Source: Streptococcus parasanguinis (GTDB lineage Bacteria > Bacillota > Bacilli > Lactobacillales > Streptococcaceae). From it: 64,000 bases of DNA. The stretch's first letter is position 1. Each line of letters begins with the position of its first letter. The position numbers and the translations under genes are program-made. This document shows positions 46,745 to 55,262 of this stretch, piece after piece. Location: positions 1 to 64,000 of the forward strand of contig NZ_JAHZPC010000007.1 of NCBI RefSeq assembly GCF_019929185.1. Direction: 5' to 3'. Below the pieces are notes generated by a model that did not search any database, was not told where the DNA came from, and was given only the letters and a program-made list of their open reading frames with translations.

Positions 46745-47287
46745 TTAATACCAGCCATTTGCCAACCAGAAATTTTTAGCTGCAGACCACGATCCATAAC
46801 GGTTGACAACATATTGATTGGCCACTTTTTCTTGGTTTGCAGGTGATAAATCACCATTCAAATAAGTGATAGTCAATTGGTAACGGCCATAATATTGGCC
46901 ATTTTGTGCTGTATAGCTACCACTTGACTCTTTCTGAGCAATCCATTCCTTAGCAGCCGCGTCTTCCGCACTCAAGCCATCTGAAGCAGAGACAGTAGTT
47001 GTTGCTTGTGTAGTATCCGTTTTACTAGCAGGAGCTTGCTCCGTGGTTTTCTGCGTTGTATTTGCATCTTCAATCTCAAGAACTTGACCAACTGAGATGA
47101 GATTCACGTTACTAATCTTATTTTTCTTAGCAATTGCATCAACCGTTGTGTTCTTCTCTTTAGCAATAGCTGATAAAGTATCACCTGATTTTACAGTATA
47201 AGAATCTGCATTCGCTACAATTGGAAGGAAAAGTCCTGCAAGTAAACTAAGTCCAATAATATGTTTCATCATTTGTTTTTTATTCAT
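46745..47287 (-). CDS. Secreted LysM protein with lysozyme-like C-terminus
   Basis: This 180-residue exported protein has a signal peptide (about 1-27, ending PIVANA), one LysM peptidoglycan-binding motif (about 29-73, [19 protein letters not shown]), a Thr/Gln linker and a C-terminal aggregation-promoting-factor type domain (about 113-180, WIAQKESSGSYTAQNGQYYGRYQL, ending NGWY). It corresponds in layout and position to the pneumococcal LysM protein next to the serine dehydratase genes, which is reported to be in the WalRK (VicRK) regulon. I do not see a clear TGTWAH-N5-TGTWAH box. GAAATATTTC repeats lie upstream. Confidence 0.88.
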   Translation of the reverse strand: MNKKQMMKHIIGLSLLAGLFLPIVANADSYTVKSGDTLSAIAKEKNTTVDAIAKKNKISNVNLISVGQVLEIEDANTTQKTTEQAPASKTDTTQATTTVSASDGLSAEDAAAKEWIAQKESSGSYTAQNGQYYGRYQLTITYLNGDLSPANQEKVANQYVVNRYGSWSAAKNFWLANGWY

Positions 47288-47413
47288 TATTATGTACTCC
47301 TTTATTGGTATACCTCTATACTACACAAGAAATATTTCATATTTATTGAAATAATGTGTCAAATATTTCAGTCAGATGTTAGAAATACTAAAAATCCAGG
47401 ATAATATAAATGC

Positions 47414-47430
47414 TTTAAGCCCCCTTTAAG
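47414..47430 (+). promoter_or_regulatory. Exact CiaR-type direct repeat
   Basis: TTTAAG (47414-47419), CCCCC and TTTAAG (47425-47430) match the CiaR consensus TTTAAG-N5-TTTAAG. Ten bases on lies TATTTC (47441-47446), a weak -10; a better TATAAT is at 47481-47486. The site is in the divergent gap between the first LysM gene and sdaAB. Confidence 0.7.
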
Positions 47431-47515
47431 ATTTCTCAGATATTTCGGGAAAAATAGAAGAAATCATCAGCCATATCTGATATAATGAAGTAAAGTGATC
47501 ACAAAGGAGCAGAGC

Positions 47516-48187
47516 ATGAACTCTTTAAAATTCCAATCAGTTTTTGATATTATTGGACCTGTGATGATCGGCCCATCCAGTAGTCACACTGCAGGTGCTG
47601 TTCGAATTGGTAAAATTGTTTCTTCTATCTTTGGAGAGGAGCCAAAAGAAGTTGAGTTCCAATTATTTAATTCCTTCGCCAAAACCTATCGTGGTCATGG
47701 AACAGATTTAGCCTTAGTAGCGGGCATCTTAGGAATGGACACAGATGATCCTAGAATCCCAGATAGTCTAAAAATTGCACATGAACGAGGCATTCGGATT
47801 GTTTGGTCTATTCAAAAAGAAAGCAATGCTCCTCACCCAAACACAACGACTATTACTGTTAAAAATGATCATAAAACGATTTCTGTCACTGGAATCTCAA
47901 TTGGTGGTGGGAACATACAGGTTACTGAGTTAAATGGCTTTGCTATCTCGCTAAATATGAATACTCCAACCATTATCATTGTTCACCAGGACGTCCCTGG
48001 AATGATCGCTCATGTGACAGAAGCTCTTTCTCGCTATGATATTAACATTGCACAAATGAATGTGACGCGGGAAAAAGCTGGAGAAAAAGCGATTATGATT
48101 ATAGAAGTTGACTCAAGGAGTTGTGAAGCAGCGATCGAAGATATCCGTAAAATTCCTCATCTTCATAATGTCAACTTTTTCAAATAA
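47516..48187 (+). CDS. sdaAB: L-serine dehydratase, iron-sulfur-dependent, beta subunit
   Basis: This 223-residue subunit works with SdaAA to convert L-serine to pyruvate and ammonia. The N-terminal FDIIGPVMIGPSSSHTAGAVRIG (about 8-30) is the family signature. A C-terminal ACT domain (about 148-223) may bind serine. The ATG at 47516 is chosen because AAAGGAG precedes it; the frame extends seven codons further up. It is ten bases before sdaAA. Confidence 0.95.
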   Translation: MNSLKFQSVFDIIGPVMIGPSSSHTAGAVRIGKIVSSIFGEEPKEVEFQLFNSFAKTYRGHGTDLALVAGILGMDTDDPRIPDSLKIAHERGIRIVWSIQKESNAPHPNTTTITVKNDHKTISVTGISIGGGNIQVTELNGFAISLNMNTPTIIIVHQDVPGMIAHVTEALSRYDINIAQMNVTREKAGEKAIMIIEVDSRSCEAAIEDIRKIPHLHNVNFFK

Positions 48188-48196
48188 GGAGTTCAT

Positions 48197-49069
48197 ATGT
48201 TTTATTCAATTGTAGACCTCGTAGAACAAGCAAGCACGCAATACGAAGGAAACGTCGCAGAGTTAATGATTGCAACTGAATTTGAACTAACTGGTCGTGA
48301 ACGAGAAGAAGTCCTACGATTAATGACCCGTAATTTAGAAGTGATGATTGATTCTGTAAGGTTAGGGTTAAATGAAAACCACTCTCGTAGTGGGTTAACC
48401 GGTGGGGATGCCGCAAAATTAGATTGTTATATCAAATCAGGAAAGACTTTGTCTGACTTAACCGTCTTAACCGCAGCGAAGAATGCTATTGCCGTCAACG
48501 AACACAATGCTAAAATGGGGTTGGTCTGTGCAACACCCACTGCAGGATCTGCTGGCTGTCTTCCTGCAGTTCTCACCGCGGCAACTCAAAAATTAGGGTT
48601 AAACCGTCAGCAACAATTAGATTTTCTACTGACAGCTGGAGCTTTTGGTTTAGTCATCGCCAATAATGCTTCTATTTCAGGTGCAGAAGGTGGTTGTCAA
48701 GCAGAAGTTGGTTCTGCTTCAGCTATGAGTGCGGCAGCATTGACACTAGCTGCTGGAGGAACTCCTTATCAAGCGAGTCAAGCAGTCTGTTTTGTCATCA
48801 AAAACATGCTTGGGCTCATTTGTGATCCAGTAGCAGGACTCGTGGAAGTTCCATGTGTCAAACGAAACGCAATGGGAGCCAGCTATGCCTTCATTGCTGC
48901 TGATATGGCCTTAGCAGGCATTGAATCAAAAATACCTGTTGATGAAGTTATTGACGCCATGTACCAAGTTGGTTCTAGTCTTCCGACTGCCTTTAGAGAA
49001 ACAGCTGAAGGAGGATTGGCAGTAACACCAACCGGACGTAGATTACAAAAAGAGATATTTGGAGAATAA
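48197..49069 (+). CDS. sdaAA: L-serine dehydratase, iron-sulfur-dependent, alpha subunit
   Basis: This 290-residue catalytic subunit carries a [4Fe-4S] cluster that binds the substrate hydroxyl. Conserved cysteines are visible in TAGSAGCLPAVL (about 120), and in LICDPVAGLVEVPC (about 212 and 223). SRSGLTGGDAAK is the start of the conserved core. The stop is two bases before the next start, so the HAD gene is co-transcribed. Confidence 0.96.
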   Translation: MFYSIVDLVEQASTQYEGNVAELMIATEFELTGREREEVLRLMTRNLEVMIDSVRLGLNENHSRSGLTGGDAAKLDCYIKSGKTLSDLTVLTAAKNAIAVNEHNAKMGLVCATPTAGSAGCLPAVLTAATQKLGLNRQQQLDFLLTAGAFGLVIANNASISGAEGGCQAEVGSASAMSAAALTLAAGGTPYQASQAVCFVIKNMLGLICDPVAGLVEVPCVKRNAMGASYAFIAADMALAGIESKIPVDEVIDAMYQVGSSLPTAFRETAEGGLAVTPTGRRLQKEIFGE

Positions 49070-49070
49070 C

Positions 49071-49700
49071 ATGCAAGCCTTGTTTTTTGATTTAGATGGA
49101 ACATTAGTTGACAGTTCTAAGGGAATTACAGAGAGCTTTCAACATACATTCGATACTTTGAAGGTTCCTCAACCCGATCTCAAAACCATCCGTAGTTTTA
49201 TGGGACCACCTTTGATTTCTAGTTTTGAAGCTACCCTTCCGGAAACTTTGGTAGATCAAGCAGTGACTATCTATCGCCAGTATTATCATGAAAAAGGTCA
49301 ATATAAATCAACTCTATTTCCTCAGATACTAGAAGCTTTGAAAGCATTACAAGACGAAAACATTCCTCTTTATGTAACCACTTCAAAACATGAACCAGTT
49401 GCTTTACAGATGTGTCAAGATTTAGGTATCGCTAAATACTTTAAAGGAATTTATGGATCAAATTCAGATCGTATCCACAAAGCCGATGTCATTCGATACG
49501 CCTTGTCAATCAATGACCTTCCAAAAGAGGAGACAGTGATTATTGGAGACACAAAATTTGACCTCATTGGAGGTCAAACAGTTGGTATAAAAACCATGGC
49601 AGTCACTTGGGGATTTGGAGATCTTGAAGAGCTACTTCTTTACTCACCAGATTTTATTTGTCACTCTCCACTTGTCATTCTTGAGACATTAAAAAAATAG
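49071..49700 (+). CDS. HAD-superfamily phosphatase
   Basis: This 209-residue protein has HAD motif I FFDLDGTLVDSS (about 5-16), motif II YVTTSKH (about 100-106), and motif III with the acidic pair in IIGDTKFDLIG (about 160-170). It resembles the phosphoglycolate phosphatase (Gph/PpaX) group, but the substrate cannot be deduced. The ATG at 49071 is preferred because GGAG at the end of sdaAA is its ribosome site. The stop lies inside a bidirectional terminator. Confidence 0.9.
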   Translation: MQALFFDLDGTLVDSSKGITESFQHTFDTLKVPQPDLKTIRSFMGPPLISSFEATLPETLVDQAVTIYRQYYHEKGQYKSTLFPQILEALKALQDENIPLYVTTSKHEPVALQMCQDLGIAKYFKGIYGSNSDRIHKADVIRYALSINDLPKEETVIIGDTKFDLIGGQTVGIKTMAVTWGFGDLEELLLYSPDFICHSPLVILETLKK

Positions 49701-49726
49701 GTTTACAAATTGTAAACCTATTTTTT
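49692..49726. terminator. Bidirectional terminator with TTTACA/TGTAAA core
   Basis: An A-rich arm ending GTTTACAA (to 49708) pairs with TTGTAAAC plus a T-rich arm (49710-49726), giving about 17 bp. It ends both the HAD gene and the convergent LysM gene. Its core, TTTACA-AAT-TGTAAA, echoes other dyads in this part of the window. Confidence 0.93.
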
Positions 49727-50375
49727 AATAACCCCAAGCTGATAAACCTTGTGAGCTATATGCATTGTATGCGGCCTGGATTTGATCATCAACTGTTGCA
49801 GTTGAACCCCAACCTGGCATTGTTTGGAACAAACCACTGGCACCAGAAGCATTTGCTGCATTTACTTGACCATTTGATTCACGGGCAATGATTGCTTCCC
49901 AAGTAGAAGCAGGTACACCAGTCATTTCAGCCATACGAGCAGCCGCATAAGATCCTTGTTCTCCAGCAGTATTCCCATTTGATAGAACAATTCCACCATT
50001 TGTTGATTGTGCAGAAGTCACTGCAGCATTTGCTGCATAAGTTGTTTGTTTTTGAGCAGTTTGTGCTGTTGCAGTTGCTGTAGGTGCACTTTCAGCAGGT
50101 TTTGCTTGCTCTTGTGGAGCAACTTTATCAATCATAGATTTTGAACGCTCACCTAACTCAATAATTTGTCCTGCATAGATCAAATCTTCATTGGTCAGAT
50201 TGTTAGATGCAATAATATTTTCTACTGAAGTGTTATTTTCTAGTGCAATTTTTGATAGAGTATCTCCAGACTTCACTTCGTAAGTTTCAGCATTCACTGT
50301 AGCAATACCAGAAATGAAAAGTGATGCTGCTGAAAGTAGGGAAGTGACTGTCCATTGGAACTTTTTACTGTTCAT
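49725..50375 (-). CDS. Secreted LysM protein with transglycosylase-like C-terminus
   Basis: This 216-residue exported protein has a signal peptide (about 1-29), a LysM motif (about 31-74, [19 protein letters not shown]), an Ala/Thr/Gln linker (about 85-140), and a C-terminal SLT/IsaA-like domain (about 153-216, [32 protein letters not shown]). The glutamate in IIARESNG is the likely catalytic residue. The ATG at 50375 follows AAAGGAG; the frame extends upstream. It resembles the pneumococcal LysM protein spr1875, a WalRK target. With the other LysM gene it brackets sdaAB-sdaAA-HAD. Confidence 0.88.
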   Translation of the reverse strand: MNSKKFQWTVTSLLSAASLFISGIATVNAETYEVKSGDTLSKIALENNTSVENIIASNNLTNEDLIYAGQIIELGERSKSMIDKVAPQEQAKPAESAPTATATAQTAQKQTTYAANAAVTSAQSTNGGIVLSNGNTAGEQGSYAAARMAEMTGVPASTWEAIIARESNGQVNAANASGASGLFQTMPGWGSTATVDDQIQAAYNAYSSQGLSAWGY

Positions 50376-50532
50376 GAATTCTATTCTCCTTTCGAACATA
50401 ATTCTATCATACACACAAAATGTTACAGTTTATTGTAGAATATATTACAAATGTTACAAGAATATGTGAATTTAATGTAAAAAGCGCTTTGTATAGCGCT
50501 TTTTCCTTATTTTTGAACCAATACAACTAGCT

Positions 50533-51330
50533 CTATCCATTTTTTAGATAAAAAACTATCAACATGAGACACAGAATAACGAGCAATGCTAGGGTATCTT
50601 TTACTCCCCACTGCAGAGTCCGATAGCGTGTTCGTCCCTCACCGCCTTTGTACCCTCTCGCTTCCATCGCAATTGCTAATGCATCTGCGCGTTTAAAACT
50701 AGAAGCAAATAGAGGAATGAGGATCGGAATAAAGGAACGGATCCTTTTTAATAGATTTCCTTCACCAAAATCAACACCACGCGCCCTTTGCGCATTCATG
50801 ATTCGATTCGTATCATCTACTAAGGTTGGAACAAAGCGCAAACTCATAGATAGCATTAACCCAATCTCATGAGCCGGAACCTTAATAATTTTTAGTGGTG
50901 TAAGGATCTTTTCAACAGCATCTGCTAAACTCAATGGTGTCGTCGTCACGGTTAAAATCGTCGAATAAAAAATAATTAAAATAAATCTACAAAATATGAT
51001 GGCGGCTTGCATCAATCCTTGGTCGGTTAATTTAAAAAACCACCATTGATACAAAATAGTTCCTTGAGAGGTCGCAAATAATTGAAAAATAGTTGTAAAA
51101 GCAATGATAAAAATCATTGATTTTAAGCCTTTAATATAAAAACTAACCGAAATCCTCGTTAGATACATTAAAACAAAAATAAAACCAAAGAGAAGAACAT
51201 TTGTCTGGATATTATTTGCCCAAAACAGAAGAAATATGAATAAAAACATTGAGAGCAACTTCCCACGAGGATCTAGTTGGTGGATAATGGAGTTTCCAGG
51301 AATATACCTTCCCAAAATCATATTATTCAT
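50533..51330 (-). CDS. ecfT: Energy-coupling factor transporter transmembrane protein EcfT
   Basis: This 265-residue membrane scaffold joins the two Ecf ATPases to vitamin- or metal-binding S components. About five or six membrane segments are present. The two Ala-Arg-Gly coupling helices are visible: [11 protein letters not shown] (about 172-182) and [11 protein letters not shown] (about 215-225). It overlaps ecfA2 by eight bases. Confidence 0.96.
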   Translation of the reverse strand: MNNMILGRYIPGNSIIHQLDPRGKLLSMFLFIFLLFWANNIQTNVLLFGFIFVLMYLTRISVSFYIKGLKSMIFIIAFTTIFQLFATSQGTILYQWWFFKLTDQGLMQAAIIFCRFILIIFYSTILTVTTTPLSLADAVEKILTPLKIIKVPAHEIGLMLSMSLRFVPTLVDDTNRIMNAQRARGVDFGEGNLLKRIRSFIPILIPLFASSFKRADALAIAMEARGYKGGEGRTRYRTLQWGVKDTLALLVILCLMLIVFYLKNG

Positions 51331-52165
51331 GAAGTAACAGCTCCTTTAGTTCCTCAATTTTGATTGGTAGTCTGTCCAGAGGAAGTCCTCTTCGTTTCAA
51401 TTGAAGAGCAAAATTCGTAATTTGTGGGACTCCTAATTGAAGTTTTTGTAAATACTCAACCTGTTGAAACACTTCCCTTGGGGATCCGTTTAGGACAAGT
51501 TTTCCCGCTTCTAAAGCAAATACAGTATCAGCAAAATTTGCTACATCATCCATCGTATGAGTTACCAGAACTAGGGTCATCCCATTTTTATGTAATGTCT
51601 CAAACAGCGCCATCAATTCCTTTCTTCCAGCAGGATCTAGACCTGCTGTTGGCTCGTCCAATACTAAAATCTCTGGTTCGATAGCTAAAATACCTGCGAT
51701 CGCAACCCGTCTCATCTGTCCACCAGATAGTTCAAATGGACTTTTATCATAGATAGACTCTTCTAAACCAACGATCGCTAATTTTTCTTTGGCTATTTCC
51801 TCCGCTTTGTCCTTAGGTACCCCAAAATTCTGTGGTCCAAAGGCTACATCAGCTAGAACGGTTTCTGCAAACAGCTGACTTTCTGGAAATTGAAAAACCA
51901 AACCAACCTTTTTTCTCAGGTACTTCATTTCTTTTGGCTCAGAATGATTATCTAAAACAAAATCTTCAAATTGAATCGTTCCTTTAGTCGGACGCAGTAA
52001 ACCATTTAGTAATTGCAACAAAGTAGACTTGCCACTACCAGTATGCCCGATAATGGCTGTATAAGATCCATCTTTTATTTCCAAACTAATATCAGAAAGC
52101 GCCTGCCCTTCAAAAGGACTTCCCTCTTGATAAGTATAATAGACATTCTTTAAAGAGATTCCCAT
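51323..52165 (-). CDS. ecfA2: Energy-coupling factor ATPase EcfA2
   Basis: This 280-residue ATPase has Walker [10 protein letters not shown] (about 40-48), [11 protein letters not shown] (Q loop), signature LSGGQMRRV (about 147-155) and Walker [14 protein letters not shown]. It pairs with EcfA1 in group II ECF vitamin transporters. It overlaps ecfA1 by 16 bases and ecfT by eight. Confidence 0.96.
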   Translation of the reverse strand: MGISLKNVYYTYQEGSPFEGQALSDISLEIKDGSYTAIIGHTGSGKSTLLQLLNGLLRPTKGTIQFEDFVLDNHSEPKEMKYLRKKVGLVFQFPESQLFAETVLADVAFGPQNFGVPKDKAEEIAKEKLAIVGLEESIYDKSPFELSGGQMRRVAIAGILAIEPEILVLDEPTAGLDPAGRKELMALFETLHKNGMTLVLVTHTMDDVANFADTVFALEAGKLVLNGSPREVFQQVEYLQKLQLGVPQITNFALQLKRRGLPLDRLPIKIEELKELLLHE

Positions 52166-52974
52166 AATTGGTCTAATAACTCACTTTCTGTTAGATAATC
52201 CTGTTTTAGCGGAAAATGCGAGCTGAGAGATTCTTGAACCTGCTTACTAAAAGGCTTATCTAGTCCAATCTCATTGAGGTCATTTCTTGAAAACAATTCC
52301 CGCGGCGTCATAGAAGACTCTAGTTTTCCTTTTTGAAACACGAGTGTTCGATCACTTAAGGCAATTTCGGTTAAATCATGGGTAATGGAGATAATTGTTA
52401 ATTGAAATTTTTTCTGAAGTTCTCTCATTACCGCCATTAGATCCTCTCTACCTTCTGGATCTAACATACTAGTTGCTTCATCAAGGATAATAATAGTTGG
52501 TCTCAAGGCGATAATACCTGCTATAGCCACCCGTTGCTTTTGACCACCTGACAAACGAGATGGTTCGCGATCTTTAAACTCCAGCATACCAACTTGCTCA
52601 ATAGCCTTCTCCACACGTTGAAACATTTCTTCCCGTGGAATTCCTTGATTTTCTAAACCAAAGGCAACATCATCTTCTACTGTCGCACCAACAAATTGGT
52701 TGTCAGGGTTCTGAAATACAATCCCAATTTTACTACGGATTTCCCATATGGTCTCACGAGTCAGTTGTTTTCCATCAACGTAAATCTCACCAGACTCAGC
52801 TTCCAAAAGGCCATCAATCAGGCGTACAACTGTAGATTTCCCACTACCATTGTGTCCAACAATCGAAAGCCACTCTCCTTGTTTCACGTGAAACGAAACC
52901 GTGTCAATTTGATACTCTTCTACTGTTTTATCGTATCGAAAGGATACATTTTTTAGCTCAATCATCTGTTTCAT
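52150..52974 (-). CDS. ecfA1: Energy-coupling factor ATPase EcfA1
   Basis: This 274-residue ATPase has Walker [10 protein letters not shown] (about 38-46), [12 protein letters not shown], signature LSGGQKQRV (about 139-147) and Walker [14 protein letters not shown]. Its ATG directly abuts the pgsA stop (TAAATG) and has no clear ribosome site, so translation is probably coupled to pgsA. A 14-bp parS-like palindrome (52881-52894) is embedded in the codons for FHVKQGEW. Confidence 0.96.
   Translation of the reverse strand: MKQMIELKNVSFRYDKTVEEYQIDTVSFHVKQGEWLSIVGHNGSGKSTVVRLIDGLLEAESGEIYVDGKQLTRETIWEIRSKIGIVFQNPDNQFVGATVEDDVAFGLENQGIPREEMFQRVEKAIEQVGMLEFKDREPSRLSGGQKQRVAIAGIIALRPTIIILDEATSMLDPEGREDLMAVMRELQKKFQLTIISITHDLTEIALSDRTLVFQKGKLESSMTPRELFSRNDLNEIGLDKPFSKQVQESLSSHFPLKQDYLTESELLDQLWESL
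52880..52895. other. parS-like ParB site inside ecfA1
   Basis: The perfect palindrome GTTTCACGTGAAAC (52881-52894) in context TGTTTCACGTGAAACG matches 15 of 16 bases of TGTTTCACGTGAAACA, the Firmicute parS. It lies within coding sequence, as most known parS sites do. Confidence 0.85.
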
Positions 52975-53514
52975 TTATTTAAATGTGTCTTTAAAGAGAT
53001 AGCTACTTCCCTTAAAGTAGTCGTAACCAGAATAAATTGTGAAAATCAATGCAATATAAAGCAACACTTGCCCTGGAAGTGTCCAATGGCAAAGCAAAAA
53101 GATAATGGCAAACATTTGGCTAAAGGTTTTAATTTTTCCTGGCATGGCTGCAGCAAGAACTGTACCACCTGTCTCAACAAGTAGAAGACGCAAACCAGTA
53201 ACAGCTAACTCACGACAAATGATAACGACTGCAATCCAAGCAGGAACCATTTTTAATTCAATCATCATGATAAAGGCTGACATGACCAATAATTTATCTG
53301 CCATTGGATCCGCAAATTTACCAAAATTACTAACTACATTCCATTTACGTGCAAGAAAGCCATCTAAATAATCTGTAATACTAGCAATTGCAAAAATAAC
53401 TGCCGCTACAATATGTCCTAAGTAAGAGTGACTTAAACTTAAAATAGCAATAAAAATAGGAATCATTACAACCCGAATTAATGTCAATGCATTAGGAATA
53501 TTTTCTTTTTTCAT
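52975..53514 (-). CDS. pgsA: CDP-diacylglycerol--glycerol-3-phosphate phosphatidyltransferase
   Basis: This 179-residue membrane enzyme makes phosphatidylglycerol phosphate. The CDP-alcohol phosphatidyltransferase motif D-G-x2-A-R-x8-G-x3-D-x3-D is visible as DGFLARKWNVVSNFGKFADPMAD (about 51-73). Four to five membrane segments. It starts 31 bases after the RodZ-like gene and runs directly into ecfA1. Confidence 0.96.
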   Translation of the reverse strand: MKKENIPNALTLIRVVMIPIFIAILSLSHSYLGHIVAAVIFAIASITDYLDGFLARKWNVVSNFGKFADPMADKLLVMSAFIMMIELKMVPAWIAVVIICRELAVTGLRLLLVETGGTVLAAAMPGKIKTFSQMFAIIFLLCHWTLPGQVLLYIALIFTIYSGYDYFKGSSYLFKDTFK

Positions 53515-53545
53515 ACTTCCTCCAAAAAATAAACTATCTTTACAT

Positions 53546-53953
53546 CTATTTTACAGATGCTGTAAACTCATAAAAATATACGATATAAATCACAAAGCCA
53601 AGGATGGCAAAACTCACTAGTAGATAATACAGGATTGGTAACCAGCTCGCTTTCTGTCTTAATTTTCTTGAATGAAGCTCTTCGTCATCTACAAGTATTT
53701 CTTCATCAAATAACAATTCTTTTCCTTCACGAAAAGCTGTCAATAGGATGGACTCATCTAATCCCAAAGCCCATGCTAACTTTTTAAGATAGATCTGAGC
53801 GTAAAAGGGACTCGGTAATAGATCAAACTCATCGTTTTCCAACGCTTCTATATAAGGAATTCCAATGGCTGTTTTATTTGACACATCCTGTAAACTTAAG
53901 TGTAAATTTACTCTTGACAGTCTTAACACTTGACCAATCGTTCTCTTCTTCAT
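53546..53953 (-). CDS. Short RodZ-like helix-turn-helix membrane protein
   Basis: This 135-residue protein has the RodZ-type N-terminal helix-turn-helix (about 4-65, GQVLRLSRVNLHLSLQDVSNKTAIGIPYIEALE), a cytosolic linker with an acidic patch, and one membrane segment (about 106-128). It then stops about seven residues outside. Longer RodZ proteins of about 270-300 residues have an extracytoplasmic beta domain here. pgsA follows immediately, so no remnant of that domain is present. RodZ helps position elongation machinery in peripheral wall growth. The short form may be natural in this lineage. Confidence 0.82.
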   Translation of the reverse strand: MKKRTIGQVLRLSRVNLHLSLQDVSNKTAIGIPYIEALENDEFDLLPSPFYAQIYLKKLAWALGLDESILLTAFREGKELLFDEEILVDDEELHSRKLRQKASWLPILYYLLVSFAILGFVIYIVYFYEFTASVK

Positions 53954-53979
53954 GTTTTCCCTTCTTGATACATTGTTTA

Positions 53980-55254
53980 CTACTTTTGAAAAATCATATA
54001 GTCAACCATCTCAGCCTGGTCGATGAACTGACGCCCTAATTTGATGATATCTTGTAAACTAATACCTTGTAAAATCTTTGGAAGATCATAAGAAGTGCTA
54101 CCGTCTGAAAAATATTCAAACTGAGTGGCACTATACTCAAGCGAATTTAAACCTTGTAAGAAATCACCAAACATTTCGCTTTTAATCGTATCCAAATGTT
54201 CCTGATTGACATCTGGATCCTTCTCAAATTGTTTGATTGCTGACCTAAATTGATGAGATAGGGACACCGGTTCTTGAGTATCCATTGTCAAAATAACGAA
54301 ATGAAATAATTCCTCAACCTCGACTTCAAGTGTCAATGAGTTGTCAATCTTCCCAGCTTCATATAAACTTTGAAACCGTTGCGAAGTCCAACCAAACATC
54401 ATCGAAAACAGTAATTTCAACATCAATTTATAACGAAATTTTTCCTCTTCCTTAATGATATCATTTCCTCGAATTCCAATTGCCAACTTAGGAGTAGCAA
54501 CTTCCATTCTACAAGATTGATTCAATCTTACTTCATTTTTTTCTACAGGAAAACGTTCTAACTCCACAGATGGATGAAGAGGAACTAGATCATATTCCTT
54601 TACTACTTGCAATACTTCATCAACATCAAAGTTTCCGATCACTAATAAGTGCATTTGAGAGAGATGATAGAATAGATCAAAGTTTTCACGGAGATTATCT
54701 ATTGTAATGTCAGAAATAGACTCCCTAGTTCCAGCAATATCATCTGCTAACGGTGTTCCAGGATATAAATTTTCTAAAGCACCAAAAAATAATCGATAGT
54801 CTGGACTATCTTGGTACATTCCAATTTCTTGTTGAATGATTTCTCTTTCCTTAGATACAGATTTTTCTGTAAAGGAAACCTTTGAAACCATCTCCAATAA
54901 CAATTGAATATTTTCAAGGACCTTTGAAGTTGTTGAGAAAAGATAACTTGTCTTTGTAAAGCTTGTAAAGGCATTACTTTCCGATCCTAAATGAACGAAT
55001 TTTTTTAAATAATCTTGACCATTTTCATCTTCAAATACTTTATGTTCTAGAAAATGAGCAATTCCTGCAGGATATTGCCTTTCATCACCATTCACTAGAA
55101 TTCGTGTATCCACTGAGCCAAACTTAGTTGTGATTATTCCATAGGTTTCATAATAATCTTCTTTGGGAATTAAATGAATAGTCAACCCATTTGACAAGCG
55201 TGTAAAGTATACTTGCTCACCAACTGATTCATAATATTTTTCTTTAATTTTCAA
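53980..55254 (-). CDS. M16-family peptidase, active type (YmfH-like)
   Basis: This 424-residue protein has an M16 (pitrilysin) peptidase layout with the inverted zinc motif HFLEH (about 66-70) and an E-rich downstream helix (KEREIIQQEIGMYQDSPDYRLF, about 137-158). It is probably cytosolic. It pairs with the neighbouring zinc-less M16 protein. The start is TTG at 55254; no better start is visible, and GGAAAG at the end of the previous gene may be its ribosome site. Confidence 0.88.
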   Translation of the reverse strand: MKIKEKYYESVGEQVYFTRLSNGLTIHLIPKEDYYETYGIITTKFGSVDTRILVNGDERQYPAGIAHFLEHKVFEDENGQDYLKKFVHLGSESNAFTSFTKTSYLFSTTSKVLENIQLLLEMVSKVSFTEKSVSKEREIIQQEIGMYQDSPDYRLFFGALENLYPGTPLADDIAGTRESISDITIDNLRENFDLFYHLSQMHLLVIGNFDVDEVLQVVKEYDLVPLHPSVELERFPVEKNEVRLNQSCRMEVATPKLAIGIRGNDIIKEEEKFRYKLMLKLLFSMMFGWTSQRFQSLYEAGKIDNSLTLEVEVEELFHFVILTMDTQEPVSLSHQFRSAIKQFEKDPDVNQEHLDTIKSEMFGDFLQGLNSLEYSATQFEYFSDGSTSYDLPKILQGISLQDIIKLGRQFIDQAEMVDYMIFQK

Positions 55255-55262
55255 TCTTTACA

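Noticed and set aside
47288-47400. WalR box upstream of the first LysM gene
   Set aside because: Expected from pneumococcal regulon data, but no TGTWAH-N5-TGTWAH repeat could be found. Only GAAATATTTC repeats are visible.
50376-50470. WalR box upstream of the second LysM gene
   Set aside because: TGTAAC and TGTAAT occur 9 bp apart, not the required 11 bp, so I do not call the site.
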